Part shown: in pieces, positions 18,087 to 27,251 of the stretch
How positions within the stretch are numbered: position 1 is the first letter of the stretch
Layout of the letters: each line of letters starts with the position of its first letter
DNA from: DATJGS01 sp035494735
GTDB lineage: Bacteria > Eisenbacteria > RBG-16-71-46
Length of the DNA stretch: 64,000 nt
Assembly: GCA_035494735.1 (NCBI GenBank)
Contig: DATJGS010000045.1
Coordinates: forward strand, 62,001-126,000
Reading direction: 5' to 3'
Notes under the pieces: generated by a model
What the model was told of the DNA's origin: nothing
The model's database searches: none
The model's input: the letters and a program-made list of their open reading frames with translations, nothing else
Made by a program: the position numbers and the translations under genes

Positions 18087-18826
18087 TGCTGCGCATCGAA
18101 CGCGTGTCGCGCCGCTACGGCGATCTGCTGGCACTGGACGACGTGTCGCTCGAGGCGCGCCCGGGCGAGATCGTGGGGCTGCTCGGCGCGAACGGCGCCG
18201 GCAAGAGCACGGTGCTGCGGACGGCCGCGGGCCTGCAGCCGCCCGACGCGGGCCGTGTGCTCGTCGGCGAAACCGATCTATGGAAGGATCCGGTCGCGGC
18301 CAAGCGCGATCTCGGCTACGCGGCGGAAGAACCCGAATTCTACGAGGAGTTGTCCGTGGACGAATACCTGGCTTTCGTTTCGGCGGTGCGCGGGGTGGAT
18401 CCCGGCGCCGCGCGGGCGCGCGCGGCTGATCTCGGCGTTCGCCTCGGACTGGGCGAACGCAGCCGCGAGCCGGTGCGGCGCCTTTCGCACGGCATGCGCA
18501 AGAAGACGTCGCTGCTCGCCGCCGTCCTGCATCGGCCGGCCGTGCTGCTGTGCGACGAAGCGCTCGAGGGGCTCGACGCCGGCGCGGCGCTCGCCGCGAA
18601 GCAGGAACTCCGCGCGCTCGCGGACCAGGGAGCTGCCGTCCTGTTCTCGAGTCACGTGACCGAAACCATCGAGCGGCTGTGCGATCGCGTGGTCATCCTG
18701 CACCGTGGGCGCGTCGCCCGTACGCTGGAGCGTCGCGAATGGGGCGCTCCCGAGCCCGGTCTCTCCCCGCTCGAACGCGAGTTCCTCGCGCTGGCCAGTG
18801 CAGCCCCGGCCGAGGGGGCGGCGTGA
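18086..18826 (+). CDS. ABC transporter ATP-binding protein
   Basis: The protein has 246 residues with Walker A GANGAGKST and a signature region RRLSHGMRKK, typical of ABC-2 exporters rather than LSGGQ. Walker B is VLLCDEALEGLD and the H-loop is SSHVTE. The GTG start (18086-18088) is preceded by AGGAGG and overlaps the stop of the membrane partner. Its own end overlaps the next gene by four bases. It powers export with the upstream membrane protein. Confidence 0.9.
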   Translation: MLRIERVSRRYGDLLALDDVSLEARPGEIVGLLGANGAGKSTVLRTAAGLQPPDAGRVLVGETDLWKDPVAAKRDLGYAAEEPEFYEELSVDEYLAFVSAVRGVDPGAARARAADLGVRLGLGERSREPVRRLSHGMRKKTSLLAAVLHRPAVLLCDEALEGLDAGAALAAKQELRALADQGAAVLFSSHVTETIERLCDRVVILHRGRVARTLERREWGAPEPGLSPLEREFLALASAAPAEGAA

Positions 18827-20301
18827 GCGCGGCGCGGCGCGGCGCGCGCCGGATCGCGCTGGCATCGTTCATGGTCTTTGCGTGCGCGCTCGCGCGGGAG
18901 TCACGCGCCGCGGACGCGCCGACGCGCGTCCTCACGTTGCTGCCGACGCGCGCGACGCGGTCCGGGCTGCGTATCCGTCTCGCCCAGTACGCGGACTCGG
19001 CGCGCGACGGTGATCCGCTCGGCGCCGGCGAGGCGCGCTTCGAGATCGGCCGGAGCTTCGCGCGTGACGGCATGCTGGACAGCGCGATCGTGAACTTCGA
19101 GAAGTCGATGGCGCTGCGTCCGATCAACGACGTGCGGCTGGCCCTGATCTTGGCGCTCGAGATGCGCCAGCGTCCGGGCGACGGCCTGCGCGCCGAAAAC
19201 CTGGCGCGCGAGGCCTCGCGTGGCACGGACATCCAGTACGAGCGCAACTACTGGGACGCGCACGTGGCCTGGGCCGTGTTACGCAACGGACACGCCGACA
19301 GCGCGGCGCGCGTTCTCGCCTCGCTGGATCCGGCGATCGACTGGAGCGACGAATGGCACGAGCGCTTCGGGCGGATCTGGGCGGGCGCGGGCGACGCGAC
19401 TCGCGCGTTCCCCGAACTGCTCTTCGCGGCGCGACTGTCGCGGGGGCGCGATCCGGACGTCATGCGTCTCCTCGCCGAGACCCGCGATCGCCTCGCTCCC
19501 GCGACCCGCGCGCGCGCGGACGCGATGGCTTCGCGCCTGACGGATCCTCTCGATCGCATGGAGGCGACATGGGGCGCCTCACTCGGCGCGGGACGCATGG
19601 ACTTCACCGCCCGCGACGGGTTCCCGCTCGGCTGCATCGTCTTCCCCGCCGACGTGCCGCGGGCGCGCGCCTGCATCGTCGTGATGGCGCCGGGCGACTC
19701 GCTGTGGGACCACGATAGTCTCGGCGTGGCGCTGCGCCGCGCCGGACTCACCGTCGCGCTGCTCGAGCCGCGGGGCACGGGCCATTCCGTCGCGCCGCCC
19801 GTGCTCTATCCGTGGTCGTGGCGTGATCACGAAGTCGCGCTCGGGAGTCGGGTCGCGCACGACGTGCTGGACTGCTGGCATGCGCTCGCGCGCCATCTCC
19901 CGATCGACACCACGGCCTGCGTCGTCGCCGGCATCGGGCCGACCGTGACGATCGCGATCGAGAGCGCCACGCTCGAGCGTCGCGTGCGTGCGCTCCTGCT
20001 CATCAGCCCGGAACCCGCGCCGTCCGAGCAGGGTCTCGATTGCGCGCGCCTCGGGAAGCTGCAGCTCCCCGTCTTCCTCCAGTTGTCGCCCGAAGAGGCG
20101 CCGGATCTCTTTCTCGTGACGGACGCGTTGTACCAGGCCGGCAACCGGCGTGCGTCGCGCGCCGCGGACGCGGTCGGCGGCGGGCGCCGGGCGGTTCAGT
20201 TCCGCAACGATCCCAAGCTTGGCCCGCGCTTCAGGACGTGGCTCGACGATGCGTTCGCGTCGCCCGCGCCGCGTGCCCCTCGACCCGCCAAACGGCCGTG
20301 A
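18823..20301 (+). CDS. Secreted protein with TPR-like region and alpha/beta-hydrolase-like domain
   Basis: The protein has 492 residues and starts at a GTG overlapping the ATPase stop (GTGA), with GAGGGGG upstream. A signal peptide is likely (residues about 8-27). Residues about 30-260 are helical with TPR-like spacing. The C-terminal half has the order of an alpha/beta hydrolase, but the nucleophile elbow reads VAGIGPTV rather than GxSxG, so catalysis is doubtful. Coupling to the ABC exporter suggests a periplasmic partner of that transporter. Its last 71 bases overlap the 3' end of the convergent DMT gene. Confidence 0.6.
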   Translation: MSAARRGARRIALASFMVFACALARESRAADAPTRVLTLLPTRATRSGLRIRLAQYADSARDGDPLGAGEARFEIGRSFARDGMLDSAIVNFEKSMALRPINDVRLALILALEMRQRPGDGLRAENLAREASRGTDIQYERNYWDAHVAWAVLRNGHADSAARVLASLDPAIDWSDEWHERFGRIWAGAGDATRAFPELLFAARLSRGRDPDVMRLLAETRDRLAPATRARADAMASRLTDPLDRMEATWGASLGAGRMDFTARDGFPLGCIVFPADVPRARACIVVMAPGDSLWDHDSLGVALRRAGLTVALLEPRGTGHSVAPPVLYPWSWRDHEVALGSRVAHDVLDCWHALARHLPIDTTACVVAGIGPTVTIAIESATLERRVRALLLISPEPAPSEQGLDCARLGKLQLPVFLQLSPEEAPDLFLVTDALYQAGNRRASRAADAVGGGRRAVQFRNDPKLGPRFRTWLDDAFASPAPRAPRPAKRP

Positions 20302-21118
20302 GGATGAGCGCCGCGCCGATCCACCAGCGCGGCACGAAGCGCTCCCCACCCAGCGTCAGCGCGAAGAGGAGCGCGAACACCGGCTCCAGCGCGAGCAGGA
20401 GCCCGACGCGCCCGGGAGCCAACGTGCGCTGCGCCACGACCTGAAGCAGCGGCGCGAGCGCGCCGGCCGGCACCGCGAGGTACAGGAAGCGGAGCCAGGT
20501 GGCGGCATCGCGCGAGCGGAACGCGTCGAGACGCCCGATCGCGAACGGCGCGAGCACGAGCGCCAGCACGAGCGCCTGGACCGCGGCCAGCGCGAGCGCG
20601 TTCGTGCGCGGCGCGACGCGCGCCAGAACCACGATTTGCAGGCCGAACAGCAGCGCGCCGGCCAGCGTCCAGCGCTCCCCGCCCCCCAGTGCCGCACGCG
20701 CATCCAGCGACAGGAGCGCCGAGCCCAGGAACGCGAGCAGCAGCCCCTCCGCGAGGACGCGCCCGGGGCGCTGGCCGAGCAGCGGCCACGCGAACAGCCC
20801 GGCGCACAGCGAACCCGCCGAAGTCAGAAACGCCGACGTGCCGGCGGCGGTGTGCTCGAGCCCGATGGCCTGGAACAGATACGCACACGCGCCGAGCGCG
20901 CCGCTCGCGGCGCCGCCGCGCCACGTCTCACGATCCGGCCGGAGACCGAGAACGGCGAGCGCGAGCCAGAGCAACGCCGCGGCCACGACGAAGCGGCCGA
21001 AGACGAGCGGCAGAGGCGGCAGGCCGGAGAGCGCGTCGCGGATGACCACGAACGTGGCGCCCCACAGCAGCGTCGCCAGCACGAGGGCGAAGAGGGCGCG
21101 CCTCTCCGCGGGCGGCAT
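20231..21118 (-). CDS. EamA/DMT-superfamily transporter
   Basis: The protein has 295 residues with ten predicted membrane helices arranged as two EamA repeats, starting WGATFVVIRDAL. Members export or exchange metabolites such as amino acids, sugars or nucleotides. It follows rex by eight bases in the same direction, so it is probably under Rex control. The extreme 3' end overlaps the convergent TPR/hydrolase gene. Confidence 0.85.
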   Translation of the reverse strand: MPPAERRALFALVLATLLWGATFVVIRDALSGLPPLPLVFGRFVVAAALLWLALAVLGLRPDRETWRGGAASGALGACAYLFQAIGLEHTAAGTSAFLTSAGSLCAGLFAWPLLGQRPGRVLAEGLLLAFLGSALLSLDARAALGGGERWTLAGALLFGLQIVVLARVAPRTNALALAAVQALVLALVLAPFAIGRLDAFRSRDAATWLRFLYLAVPAGALAPLLQVVAQRTLAPGRVGLLLALEPVFALLFALTLGGERFVPRWWIGAALILTAVWRVEGHAARATRTHRRATS

Positions 21119-21126
21119 GTCGCGCC

Positions 21127-21771
21127 TCAGCCCTTGCGGCGGCGCGGCCCGCGCGCCTGGGTGAGGGCGAACGACAGGCTCTCGAATTCCATGGCCATGT
21201 CCACGGTGCGCAGCGCGACGACGTCGGGCACGAACAGCTTGCGCGGCGCGAAATTCAAGATGCCGCGCACGCCGGCCGCGACGAGCGCGTCGGCGACCTC
21301 CTGGGCGGCCTGGATCGGCGTGGCGATGACTCCGATGTCGAACGCGCCGGCCGTGGCCGCCGCCGGCAGACGCGCGATGTCCTGCACGACGAGCGCGCCC
21401 AGGCGCTGTCCGACGCGCGCCGTGTCACGATCGAAGACGGCGACGACGTCGAACCCCTGCTTCTCGAATCCCCGGTAGGCGAGCAGCGCGGCGCCGATGT
21501 TGCCCGCGCCGACCAGCGCCACGCGCCAGCGGCGCTCGAGCCCGAGAATGGCGCGGATCTCCTCGCGCAGGTGCTGGACGTTGTAGCCGAGCCCGCGCCG
21601 GCCGAACGAGCCGAAGTACGACAGGTCTTTGCGCACCTGGGCGGACGTGATGCCCTCGCGCTCCGCGAGTCGATGCGAGGAGATCATGCGCTTGCCTTCG
21701 GCCTGCACCTCGTCCAGCACGCGGTAGTAGTGCGAGAGGCGTCGGACGGTGGATTCGGAGATGCGCGCCAT
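21127..21771 (-). CDS. rex: Redox-sensing transcriptional repressor Rex
   Basis: The protein has 214 residues: an N-terminal winged helix (about 1-80, including ITSAQVRKDLSYFG) and a Rossmann domain (VGAGNIGAALLAYRGF). Rex senses the NADH/NAD+ ratio and releases DNA when NADH is high, typically derepressing fermentative or respiratory genes. A near-perfect Rex operator lies 29 bases upstream of its start, so it probably represses itself and the DMT transporter downstream. Confidence 0.95.
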   Translation of the reverse strand: MARISESTVRRLSHYYRVLDEVQAEGKRMISSHRLAEREGITSAQVRKDLSYFGSFGRRGLGYNVQHLREEIRAILGLERRWRVALVGAGNIGAALLAYRGFEKQGFDVVAVFDRDTARVGQRLGALVVQDIARLPAAATAGAFDIGVIATPIQAAQEVADALVAAGVRGILNFAPRKLFVPDVVALRTVDMAMEFESLSFALTQARGPRRRKG

Positions 21772-21799
21772 CGAGACCCAAGCGCCGTTCAGGCGCTTC

Positions 21800-21817
21800 T
21801 GGTGAATGTTTTCACAA
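21800..21817. promoter_or_regulatory. Rex operator
   Basis: The sequence TGGTGAATGTTTTCACAA matches the Rex consensus TTGTGAA-N4-TTCACAA at 13 of 14 defined positions. It lies between the gyrA terminator and the rex start, positioned to block rex transcription. Confidence 0.85.
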
Positions 21818-21823
21818 GGAATA

Positions 21824-21859
21824 CGAAGAGAAACCGCGGCGCCCGTGAGGGCGCCGCGG
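21824..21859 (-). terminator. gyrA terminator
   Basis: A perfect 11-bp stem, CCGCGGCGCCC with a four-base loop (21834-21859), is followed on the minus strand by TTTCTCTTCG. It lies six bases after the gyrA stop. Confidence 0.85.
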
Positions 21860-21864
21860 CCGTC

Positions 21865-24375
21865 TCACGCGTCGCCCGCGCCTTCCGCTTCGGGCGCGTC
21901 CGCCACGCCACCATTGTCGTCGTCTTCGCTCACCACGCGGGTCACGCCCGAAACGGCGTCCGGCAGCAGCTCGCCCTCGCCTGCCGGCGCCAGGTTCACG
22001 AGCGTCACGCCCTGCGTGTTGCGGCCCATGACGCCGATACCCTTGACCGGCATGCGGATCATCTGGCCCGAGCGCGTGATGATCATGAGCTCGTCGCCGT
22101 CCACGACTTCCTTGAGCGCGACGACGAAGCCATTTCGCTCGGTGGTCTTGATGGTGATGATGCCTTTGCCGCCCCGGTGCGAGACGCGATACTCGGAGAT
22201 CTCGCTGCGCTTGCCGAAGCCGTGCTCGGTGACCGCGAGCAGCGTGGCCTGCCGCTTGACGCCGACCATGCTCACCACTTCGTCGGTGTCGTCGTCGAGC
22301 GTGACGGCCTTCACGCCGTAGGCGGTGCGCCCCATGGCGCGCACCTCGCTCTCGTGGAATCGGACGGCGAGGCCCTTCTTCTTGGCCAGCACGATGTCCT
22401 GCGTGCCGTCCGTCACGATCGCCTCGATCAGCCCATCCCCTTCCTCGAGCAGCACGGCGTGGATGCCGGCCTTGCGCGGATGGCTGTAGGCGCTCAACAC
22501 GGTCTTCTTGATGAGGCCCTTCTTCGTCGCGCACACGAGGAAGTGCTGGTCGTCGAACTCCTTGACCGTGACGACCGCCTGCACACGTTCGTCGCGCGAC
22601 AGCCCCTCGAGATGGTTCACGAGCGGCCGGCCGCGCGCCATGCGTCCCGCCTGGTCGATCTCGTGCACCTTGAGCCAATAGCAGCGCCCGCGATCCGTGA
22701 GGATCAACAGGTACGCGTGCGTGTTCGCGATGAACAGATGCTCGATGTAATCCTCTTCCTTCGTTCGAGCGCCGATGACGCCCTTGCCGCCGCGCCGCTG
22801 CGAGCGATAGGCGGTGACTTCCTGACGTTTGATGTAACCGGCGTGCGAGATCGTGATCACCATGTCCTTCTGTTCGATGGTGTCTTCGTACCCGATCTCG
22901 CCTTCCTCGCCGACGATCTCGGTGCGGCGGTCGTCGCCGAAGCGATCGCGCAGGCGGCGCACCTCGTCCTTGATGATGCCGAGCATCTTGCTCTCGCTGG
23001 CCAGGATCGAGCGCAGTCGCTCGATGAGCTGGATGACCTCGAGGTATTCCTCCTCGATCTTCTTGCGCTCGAGCCCGGTCAGGCGCTGCAGCCTCATCTC
23101 GAGGATGGCGCTGGCCTGGATCTCGCTGAGCTTGAACTGCGTCATGAGCCCGTTACGCGCGGTCTCGACGTCCTTCGCGGCGCGGATCAGCGCGATCACC
23201 GCGTCGAGGTGATCGAGCGCGATCTTGAGCCCCTCGAGCACGTGGGCGCGCTTCTCGGCTTCGGCCAGCTCGTACTCGGTGCGCCGGCGCACGATGATGC
23301 GGCGATACTCGACGTACTGGTCGATGAGCGTCTTCAGGTTCATCACCTGCGGGCGCTGGTTCACCAACGCGAGCATGATGGCGCCGAACGTGCTCTGCAG
23401 CGGCGAGTGCACGAACAGCTGGTTCAGCACGACCTTCGGATTCGCGTCCTTCTTGAGCTCGATCACGATGCGCATGCCGTCGCGATCCGATTCGTCACGC
23501 AGGTCGCTGATGCCGCTGACCCGCCCCTCGCGCACCATGTCGGCGATGCGCTCGAGGAGCGCCGCCTTGTTGACCTGGAACGGAATCTCGGTGGCGACGA
23601 GGCTCATGCGCCCGCCGCGCCCCTCCTCGACCTGCACACGCGCGCGCACCCGGATCAGTCCGCGCCCCGTGAGGTAGCAGTCGCGGATGCCCTGCGTGCC
23701 GTAGATGATGCCGCCCGTCGGGAAGTCCGGACCCTTGACGATCTTCAGGAGATCGACCGGCGTCGCGTCGGGCTGATCGATCACGTGCACGATCGCGTCA
23801 CAGATCTCGCGCAGGTTGTGCGGTGGGACCTCGGTCGCCATGCCGACGGCGATGCCCGAACAGCCGTTGACGAGGAGATTCGGCAGCACGCTCGGCAGCA
23901 CGACCGGCTCTTCGCGGGTCTCGTCGTAGTTCGGCCGGTAGTCGACCGTGTTCTTCTCGAGATCGTTCAGCATTTCGACCGCGAGCGGCGTGAGGCGCGC
24001 CTCGGTGTAGCGCATCGCCGCGGGTGCGTCGCCGTCGATCGAGCCGAAATTGCCCTGGCCGTCGACGAGCGGGTAGCGCATCACCCAGTCCTGGGCCAGC
24101 CGGACCAGTGTCGGATAGACGACCTGCTCGCCGTGCGGGTGATAGTTGCCGGACGTGTCGCCGGCGATCTTCGCGCACTTGCGGTACGGGCGGCCGGGCG
24201 CCAGGTTCAGATCGTTCATCGCGACCAGGATGCGGCGCTGCGATGGCTTGAGCCCGTCGCGCACGTCCGGGAGCGCGCGCGAGACGATGACCGACATCGA
24301 GTAGTCGATGTAGCTGGTCTTCATCTCGTCTTCGATGTTGGTGTCGACGATCTTCGTGCGATCGTTCAGCGCCAT
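21865..24375 (-). CDS. gyrA: DNA gyrase subunit A
   Basis: The protein has 836 residues: the breakage-reunion domain with catalytic Tyr in AAMRYTEARL, then a C-terminal beta-pinwheel with the gyrase-specific GyrA box QRRGGKG, which separates it from ParC. It introduces negative supercoils with GyrB. In the quinolone-resistance region the chain reads HPHGEQVVYPTL, so the positions of E. coli Ser83 and Asp87 are Gln and Pro. It lies 55 bases downstream of an OM protein gene that is coupled to gyrB, and it is followed by a strong terminator. Confidence 0.97.
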   Translation of the reverse strand: MALNDRTKIVDTNIEDEMKTSYIDYSMSVIVSRALPDVRDGLKPSQRRILVAMNDLNLAPGRPYRKCAKIAGDTSGNYHPHGEQVVYPTLVRLAQDWVMRYPLVDGQGNFGSIDGDAPAAMRYTEARLTPLAVEMLNDLEKNTVDYRPNYDETREEPVVLPSVLPNLLVNGCSGIAVGMATEVPPHNLREICDAIVHVIDQPDATPVDLLKIVKGPDFPTGGIIYGTQGIRDCYLTGRGLIRVRARVQVEEGRGGRMSLVATEIPFQVNKAALLERIADMVREGRVSGISDLRDESDRDGMRIVIELKKDANPKVVLNQLFVHSPLQSTFGAIMLALVNQRPQVMNLKTLIDQYVEYRRIIVRRRTEYELAEAEKRAHVLEGLKIALDHLDAVIALIRAAKDVETARNGLMTQFKLSEIQASAILEMRLQRLTGLERKKIEEEYLEVIQLIERLRSILASESKMLGIIKDEVRRLRDRFGDDRRTEIVGEEGEIGYEDTIEQKDMVITISHAGYIKRQEVTAYRSQRRGGKGVIGARTKEEDYIEHLFIANTHAYLLILTDRGRCYWLKVHEIDQAGRMARGRPLVNHLEGLSRDERVQAVVTVKEFDDQHFLVCATKKGLIKKTVLSAYSHPRKAGIHAVLLEEGDGLIEAIVTDGTQDIVLAKKKGLAVRFHESEVRAMGRTAYGVKAVTLDDDTDEVVSMVGVKRQATLLAVTEHGFGKRSEISEYRVSHRGGKGIITIKTTERNGFVVALKEVVDGDELMIITRSGQMIRMPVKGIGVMGRNTQGVTLVNLAPAGEGELLPDAVSGVTRVVSEDDDNGGVADAPEAEGAGDA

Positions 24376-24430
24376 GTCGTGTGTCCCATGTGGTCGGGCG
24401 CCCGGTCAGGCGCCGCGAGCCGTTGGTGGT

Positions 24431-25009
24431 CTAGTGTCCGCCGCGCCACGACCAGTCGACGCCGGCCGAGACGAAGCGTCCGAGCACGTCGTTGTCGAGC
24501 CGGTGATAGCGAACCGATGCGCCGAGCGCGCCGTGCGCACCCAGGGCGTGACGCAGGCCGGCCCCCAGGCTGAACCCGGCGGAGCCGACTCTCGATTGGA
24601 TCTGCCCGCGCGCGTCGTTGACGACGCGGTAATAGCCGAATGTCGAACTCGCGAACGGGCGCCAGCCCTTGCGCTCGGCAAGGTCCGCGTCGAGGCGCCA
24701 GGACAGGCTCCATGCGGCGCGATGCTGGTCGAGCACGACGCCCAGGTCCTCGCCGTCGTTCACGTCCGTGAATCGGCTGAAGCGCTGGCCCGCGTCCTCT
24801 GCGAAGTAGGAAATGCCGAACGACAGCGGCTCCAGGTCGAGTGGCCAGAGGGCGCCGGCCGCGATCGACCAACCGCCCTCGTTCGGCTCGCCGACGACCG
24901 CGAGCGTGTGGCCCACGCTTCCCGTCCACGTCGGCGCCGGTAGCGCCTGCGCCACGGGAACGACGAGGGCGAGCACGAGCAGTGGAAGAGCGAGCGGCGC
25001 GGCGCGCAT
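24431..25009 (-). CDS. Small outer-membrane beta-barrel-like protein between gyrB and gyrA
   Basis: The protein has 192 residues with a signal peptide (MRAAPLALPLLVLALVVPVAQA). Beta-strand-rich sequence follows, ending in an aromatic strand SAGVDWSWRGGH. Its ATG overlaps the gyrB TGA (TGATG), so it is translated by re-initiation after gyrB. An outer-membrane protein inside the gyrase operon is unusual. The function is unknown. It is distinct from the barrels at 428-1981. Confidence 0.65.
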   Translation of the reverse strand: MRAAPLALPLLVLALVVPVAQALPAPTWTGSVGHTLAVVGEPNEGGWSIAAGALWPLDLEPLSFGISYFAEDAGQRFSRFTDVNDGEDLGVVLDQHRAAWSLSWRLDADLAERKGWRPFASSTFGYYRVVNDARGQIQSRVGSAGFSLGAGLRHALGAHGALGASVRYHRLDNDVLGRFVSAGVDWSWRGGH

Positions 25010-26955
25010 CAGATGTCCAGGTTCTTCACCGAAAGCGCGTTCTCTTCGATGAACTGACGCCGCGGCTCGACCTGCTCTCCCATCAGGATGGTGAAGATGC
25101 GGTCGGCTTCGACCGCGTCGTCGCTGTTCACACGCAACAGCGTGCGCGTCTCGGGGTTCATGGTGGTGCGCCACAGCTGTTCCGGGTTCATCTCGCCGAG
25201 GCCCTTGTAGCGCTGGACCATGACGTTCTTGCGCTCGAATCGCTGGATCGCGGCGTCGCGCTCCTTCTCGTTGTAGCAGTAGATCTCTTCCTTGCCCGCC
25301 TTGACCATGAACAGCGGCGGCTGCGCGATGTACACGTGGCCGTGCTCGACGAGCGGCTTCAACTCGCGGAACAGGAACGTGAGCAGGAGCGTGCGAATGT
25401 GCGCGCCGTCCACGTCGGCATCGGCCATCAGGATGATGCGGTGGTAGCGCAGCTTGCTGATGTCGAACTCGTCCTTCACGCCCGCGCCGAGCGCGGTGAT
25501 GATGCTCCGGATCTCCTCGTTCGCGAGGATCTTGTCGATGCGCGCCTTCTCGACGTTCAGGATCTTGCCGCGAATCGGCAGCACGGCCTGGAACCGGCGA
25601 TCGCGCCCCTGCTTCGCGCTGCCACCCGCCGAGTCGCCCTCGACGATGTAGATCTCGCATTCCGCCGGATCGTCCCACGCGCAGTCCGCGAGCTTGCCGG
25701 GCAGCGAACCGCCGTCGAGGATGCTCTTGCGCCGCGCGAGATCGCGCGCCTTGCGGGCCGCCTCGCGAGCGCGCGCCGCCGAGATCATCTTCTCGACGAT
25801 CTTGCGCGCAACCGACGGGTTCTCCTCGAAGAACTCGCGCAGACCCTCGCCCACGACGGTCTCGACCGCGCCCTTGATCTCGCTGTTGCCGAGTTTGGTC
25901 TTGGTCTGGCCCTCGAACTGCGGGTTCTGCATCTTGATGGAGATGACCGCGGTAAGGCCTTCGCGCACGTCCTCGCCGCCGATGTCGGCCTTCAGGCTCT
26001 TCGTCAGCCCTTCGCGATTCGCGTAGTTGAGCAGCGTGCGCGTGAGCGCCGCGCGGAAGCCGCCGACGTGCGTGCCGCCCTCGGCAGTGTTGATGTTGTT
26101 CACGAACGACAGGAGCGTCTCGGCGTAGCCGTCGTTGTACTGGAAGGCCACCTCGACCGAAACGTTGTCGCGCTCGCGCGAGAAGAACACGGGCTTCGAA
26201 TGCAGCGTCTCCTTGTTCGTGTTCAGGAAACGCACGAATTCGAGGATGCCGCCCTTGTACAGGTAATCGTTGCTCTTCCCGGTGCGCAGATCGCGCAGAT
26301 GGATGTTGAGCCCGCTGTTGAGGAACGCGAGTTCGCGCAGGCGCGCCGCGATCGTGTCGTAATGGAAGACGACGTCCTCGAAGATCGTCGAGTCGGGCTT
26401 GAAGCGGACGAGCGTGCCGCTGTCCTTCCCCTTGCGCTCGGCCGGCCGCGTTTCCATCGGGGCCGCGGGCACGCCGCGGTGATATTCCTGCGTGTACACC
26501 TTGCCGTCGCGCAACACCTCGACCGTGCACGTCTCGGCCAGCGCGTTCACGACCGACACACCGACGCCGTGCAGGCCACCCGAGACCTTGTACGAGTTGC
26601 TGTCGAACTTGCCGCCGGCATGCAGCGTGGTCATGACGACCTCGAGCGCCGGCTTCTTCGTGGTGGCGTGGATGTCCACGGGGATGCCGCGGCCGTTGTC
26701 CTGGACCGAAAGGCTCCCCTCGGTCTCGACCGTCACCGTGATCTCGTCGCAGAAGCCGGCCAGCGCCTCGTCGACCGCGTTATCGACCACTTCCCAGATC
26801 AGGTGGTGCAGCCCGCGAACACCGATGTCGCCGATGTACATCGCGGGGCGTTTGCGCACCGCTTCGAGTCCCTCCAGCACCTGAATGCTGGTGGCGTCGT
26901 AGTGGTGACCCTTGGGTTCCGCCGTCAACGTGGCTTCTCCTTCTTGGGGACTCAC
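25009..26955 (-). CDS. gyrB: DNA gyrase subunit B
   Basis: The protein has 648 residues. A GHKL ATPase domain (RPAMYIGD and NGRGIPVDIH) is followed by the transducer and a TOPRIM domain (EGDSAGGSAKQGRDR and DADVDGAHIRTLLL), then QRYKGLGEMNP near the C-terminus. Its length fits the short GyrB class. The GTG start overlaps the dciA stop (GTGA) and has GGAGG upstream. Confidence 0.97.
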   Translation of the reverse strand: MSPQEGEATLTAEPKGHHYDATSIQVLEGLEAVRKRPAMYIGDIGVRGLHHLIWEVVDNAVDEALAGFCDEITVTVETEGSLSVQDNGRGIPVDIHATTKKPALEVVMTTLHAGGKFDSNSYKVSGGLHGVGVSVVNALAETCTVEVLRDGKVYTQEYHRGVPAAPMETRPAERKGKDSGTLVRFKPDSTIFEDVVFHYDTIAARLRELAFLNSGLNIHLRDLRTGKSNDYLYKGGILEFVRFLNTNKETLHSKPVFFSRERDNVSVEVAFQYNDGYAETLLSFVNNINTAEGGTHVGGFRAALTRTLLNYANREGLTKSLKADIGGEDVREGLTAVISIKMQNPQFEGQTKTKLGNSEIKGAVETVVGEGLREFFEENPSVARKIVEKMISAARAREAARKARDLARRKSILDGGSLPGKLADCAWDDPAECEIYIVEGDSAGGSAKQGRDRRFQAVLPIRGKILNVEKARIDKILANEEIRSIITALGAGVKDEFDISKLRYHRIILMADADVDGAHIRTLLLTFLFRELKPLVEHGHVYIAQPPLFMVKAGKEEIYCYNEKERDAAIQRFERKNVMVQRYKGLGEMNPEQLWRTTMNPETRTLLRVNSDDAVEADRIFTILMGEQVEPRRQFIEENALSVKNLDI

Positions 26956-27251
26956 CGCAGGTTCCCTCCGCGGCCGACGCTGAACCGAAGCTCGTGAACC
27001 AGCTCGCGCTCCAGCGCCCGGTTGAGGCGACGCACCATCTCGCGCTTGAGATAGGCGAGTTCCTGCATCCAGGCCGATCCCTCGACCTCCACGTGCAGCG
27101 TGCCCTCGCGAAACGCGATCGCCCGGCTATGGCGCGCGATGCGTGGACCCACGACGCTCGCCCAGTCGTCGACGGCCCGCCAACCGAGGACCCGATCTTC
27201 GAGCCCCAAGTCACGCACGACCTTCGCGACGACACCGCTGACAGGCTCCAC
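26952..27251 (-). CDS. dciA: DciA-like helicase loader (DUF721)
   Basis: This 99-residue protein has a DUF721 core (WASVVGPRIARHSRAIAFREGTL). DciA loads the replicative helicase in bacteria that lack DnaC or DnaI, and it lies characteristically near dnaA, dnaN and gyrB. The GTG at 27249-27251 shares a base with the dnaN stop (TAGTG) and has GAGG upstream. An ATG 42 bases further upstream, inside dnaN, is an alternative start. Confidence 0.85.
   Translation of the reverse strand: MEPVSGVVAKVVRDLGLEDRVLGWRAVDDWASVVGPRIARHSRAIAFREGTLHVEVEGSAWMQELAYLKREMVRRLNRALERELVHELRFSVGRGGNLR

Noticed and set aside
24376..24430. GGCGCC-rich inverted repeat before gyrA as a terminator
   Set aside because: The stem is short and imperfect with no T-run, and gyrA is expected to be co-transcribed with gyrB.
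21571..24573. A 1000-codon open frame on the plus strand opposite gyrA
   Set aside because: It is antisense to an unmistakable gyrA and shows the same low-complexity composition as other shadows.
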